Shown piece after piece: positions 4,214 through 5,526 of a DNA stretch of 5,526 nucleotides. The notes under the pieces are model-generated. The model was given only the letters and a program-made list of their open reading frames with translations. It was not told where the DNA came from and did not search any database. The stretch's first letter is position 1. Every line of letters starts with the position of its first letter. The stretch is taken from the NCBI GenBank assembly GCA_002067045.1, contig MVPZ01000204.1, positions 1 through 5,526 on the forward strand, given 5' to 3'. Source of the DNA: Methanomassiliicoccales archaeon PtaB.Bin134. Its GTDB lineage: Archaea; Thermoplasmatota; Thermoplasmata; Methanomassiliicoccales; UBA472. The position numbers were made by a program, and so were the translations under genes.

Positions 4214-5526
4214 TCTTCCCTTCCCCGTCTATGTCCACGTTCATGGCCGAGGGCTGCGAGGGCAGCCCGGGGATGAGCATTATGCGGCCGCAGATGGGCA
4301 CCACGAACCCGGCCCCGGCGGAGACGAATATCTCCCTCACCGTGAGCTCCCAGCCCTGAGGGGCCCCTTTCATCTCCGGCTTGTCGGTCAGGGACAGCTG
4401 GGTCTTGGCCATGCAGACCATGAGGTTGGACATCCTGGAGGTCTCGATTATCCTCAGGTGCCGCTGGGCCGCGGTCTCATATTCCACCCTCGCCGCGCCG
4501 TACATCCTGGTGGCGATGGCCTCGATCTTCTCCTTGAGAGGCATGTCCAGGTCGTAAAGGAAGCGGAAGTCCGGGCGCTCCTTGTCCAGGACGTCCATGA
4601 CCTGGTCGGCCAGTTCCTGACCGCCCTCCCCTCCCCTCTCGAAAACGTCGGAGAGGGCGCAGCGCACCCCCAGCCGCCGGCAGTGCTCCCGCACCGCCTC
4701 GATCTCCCGGAGGGTGTCGGCCTGGAAGTGGTTGATGGCCACCACCAGGGGCACGCCGAACGCACGAATGTTATCGATGTGCTTGTCCAGATTGGGAAAG
4801 CCCTTCTCCAGGGAGGCTAGGTCCTCGCATCCCACGTCGCCCAGGCGGCATCCCCCGTGCATCTTGAGGGCCTTTATGGAACAGACAAGCACGGCGCAGT
4901 CGGGCAGGAAGCCGTCGTTGCGGCAGACGATGTCGAAGAACTTCTCCGCGCCCAGGTCGGCGCCGAAACCGGCCTCGGTGACCACCACGTCCGCCATCTT
5001 CAGGGCGTACTTGGTGGCGATGATGGAGCTGTTGCCGTGGGCGATGTTGGCGAAAGGGAAGCCATGAATGAAGAACGGCTGCCCTTCCAGGGTCTGCACC
5101 AGGTTGGGGTTGATGGCGTCCTTGAGCAGGGTGGCCATGGCCCCTATGCATCCCAGCTCCTTGGCCCGTACCGGCCGGTTGTCATTGGTGTAGCCGATGA
5201 TGATGCGCCCCAGCCTCTCCTTCAGGTCGGTCATGGAGGTGGTCAGGGCCAGTATGGCGCTGATCTCCGAGGCCACGGTGATGATGAAGCCGCTCTCGTG
5301 CGGGATCCCGCCCTCCTTCTTGCCCCCCAGGCCCACGACTATGTTGCGCAGCTCCCGGCAGTTCATATCGATGGCCTTCTTCAGGAAGATGCGCGTGGGA
5401 TCGATGTTGAGCTGGTTGCCCTTGGCGATGTGGTTCTCCAGTATGGCCGAGAGAAGGTTGTGGGCGGCGCCCACGGCATGGATGTCCCCGGTGAAGTGCA
5501 GGTTTATGTCCCACATGGGGTAGACC
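4197..5526 (-). CDS. fhs: Formate-tetrahydrofolate ligase, C-terminal about 442 residues (5' end outside window)
   Basis: Joins formate to tetrahydrofolate with ATP, giving 10-formyl-THF for purine synthesis or the THF C1 branch; cytoplasmic. The visible protein starts inside the family motif P-M-W-D-I-N-L-H-F-T-G-D-I-H. It then shows R-N-I-V-V-G-L-G-G-K, V-A-S-E-I-S-A-I-L-A-L, N-L-V-Q-T-L-E, F-A-N-I-A-H-G-N-S-S, T-E-A-G-F-G-A-D-L-G-A-E-K-F, A-L-K-M-H-G-G, V-V-A-I-N-H-F, G-G-E-G-G, Y-D-L-D-M-P-L and V-S-A-G-A-G-F-V. The end, D-I-D-G-E-G-K-I-T-G-L-Y, is the normal C-terminus. About 115 residues with the P-loop (P-x-G-E-G-K-T-T in the family, normally 550-560 residues in all) are missing because the window ends, not because the gene is broken. 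The frame stays open to base 5526 (V-Y-P precedes the first Met), so the internal Met is not the start. Its promoter lies outside the window. It converges on the DUF3786 gene with a 17-base tail overlap. Confidence 0.96.
   Translation of the reverse strand, partial: VYPMWDINLHFTGDIHAVGAAHNLLSAILENHIAKGNQLNIDPTRIFLKKAIDMNCRELRNIVVGLGGKKEGGIPHESGFIITVASEISAILALTTSMTDLKERLGRIIIGYTNDNRPVRAKELGCIGAMATLLKDAINPNLVQTLEGQPFFIHGFPFANIAHGNSSIIATKYALKMADVVVTEAGFGADLGAEKFFDIVCRNDGFLPDCAVLVCSIKALKMHGGCRLGDVGCEDLASLEKGFPNLDKHIDNIRAFGVPLVVAINHFQADTLREIEAVREHCRRLGVRCALSDVFERGGEGGQELADQVMDVLDKERPDFRFLYDLDMPLKEKIEAIATRMYGAARVEYETAAQRHLRIIETSRMSNLMVCMAKTQLSLTDKPEMKGAPQGWELTVREIFVSAGAGFVVPICGRIMLIPGLPSQPSAMNVDIDGEGKITGLY

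Noticed and set aside
5514..5516. Internal ATG as the start of formate-tetrahydrofolate ligase
   Set aside because: The Met is part of the conserved P-M-x-D-I-N-L-H-F motif deep in the protein, and the frame stays open to the window edge.

Overview
This looks like a GC-rich archaeal chromosome segment. Three things point that way: an AT-rich TATA-type element (TTTAAAAAT) in the only real intergenic gap, strong Shine-Dalgarno motifs in front of tightly packed genes, and a soluble heterodisulfide-reductase (Hdr) type gene set. Together with an archaeal formate-tetrahydrofolate ligase this would fit the Thermoplasmatota (for example relatives of Methanomassiliicoccales), but that placement is inference and nothing in the window proves it.

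Layout. (1) Bases 1-2637, minus strand: a three-gene operon read from right to left. It encodes an HdrA-type FAD/iron-sulfur protein (A), a second HdrA-type protein (B) that carries a C-terminal 2x[4Fe-4S] ferredoxin domain, and the start of an MvhD-family small iron-sulfur protein cut by the window edge. Stop and start codons overlap at both junctions. (2) Bases 2638-2799: the divergent intergenic region, with a palindromic AT-rich core that could serve as TATA box in both directions. (3) Bases 2800-4213, plus strand: a CE4/NodB-type polysaccharide deacetylase and a DUF3786 protein, overlapping by 11 bases. (4) Bases 4197-5526, minus strand: most of formate-tetrahydrofolate ligase (fhs). Its N-terminal part with the ATP loop lies beyond the window, and its stop overlaps the end of the DUF3786 gene by 17 bases.

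How it may work together. A and B look like reciprocally degenerated HdrA paralogs. A keeps the FAD site and the inserted ferredoxin but has no N-terminal HdrA domain and no C-terminal ferredoxin. B keeps exactly those two parts but has a damaged nucleotide-binding loop and no inserted ferredoxin. As a heterodimer they would add up to one complete HdrA, and the MvhD-like protein would be the electron entry or exit point. The arrangement recalls QmoA/QmoB of sulfate reducers and the HdrA-MvhD modules of acetogens. No HdrB, HdrC or hydrogenase gene is visible here, so the redox partner is unknown. Fhs feeds formate into the tetrahydrofolate C1 pool. A link between that pathway and the Hdr module is possible but not shown by the sequence.

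There is no gene-free stretch longer than 300 bases. I saw no tRNA, rRNA, CRISPR array, insertion sequence or clear terminator.
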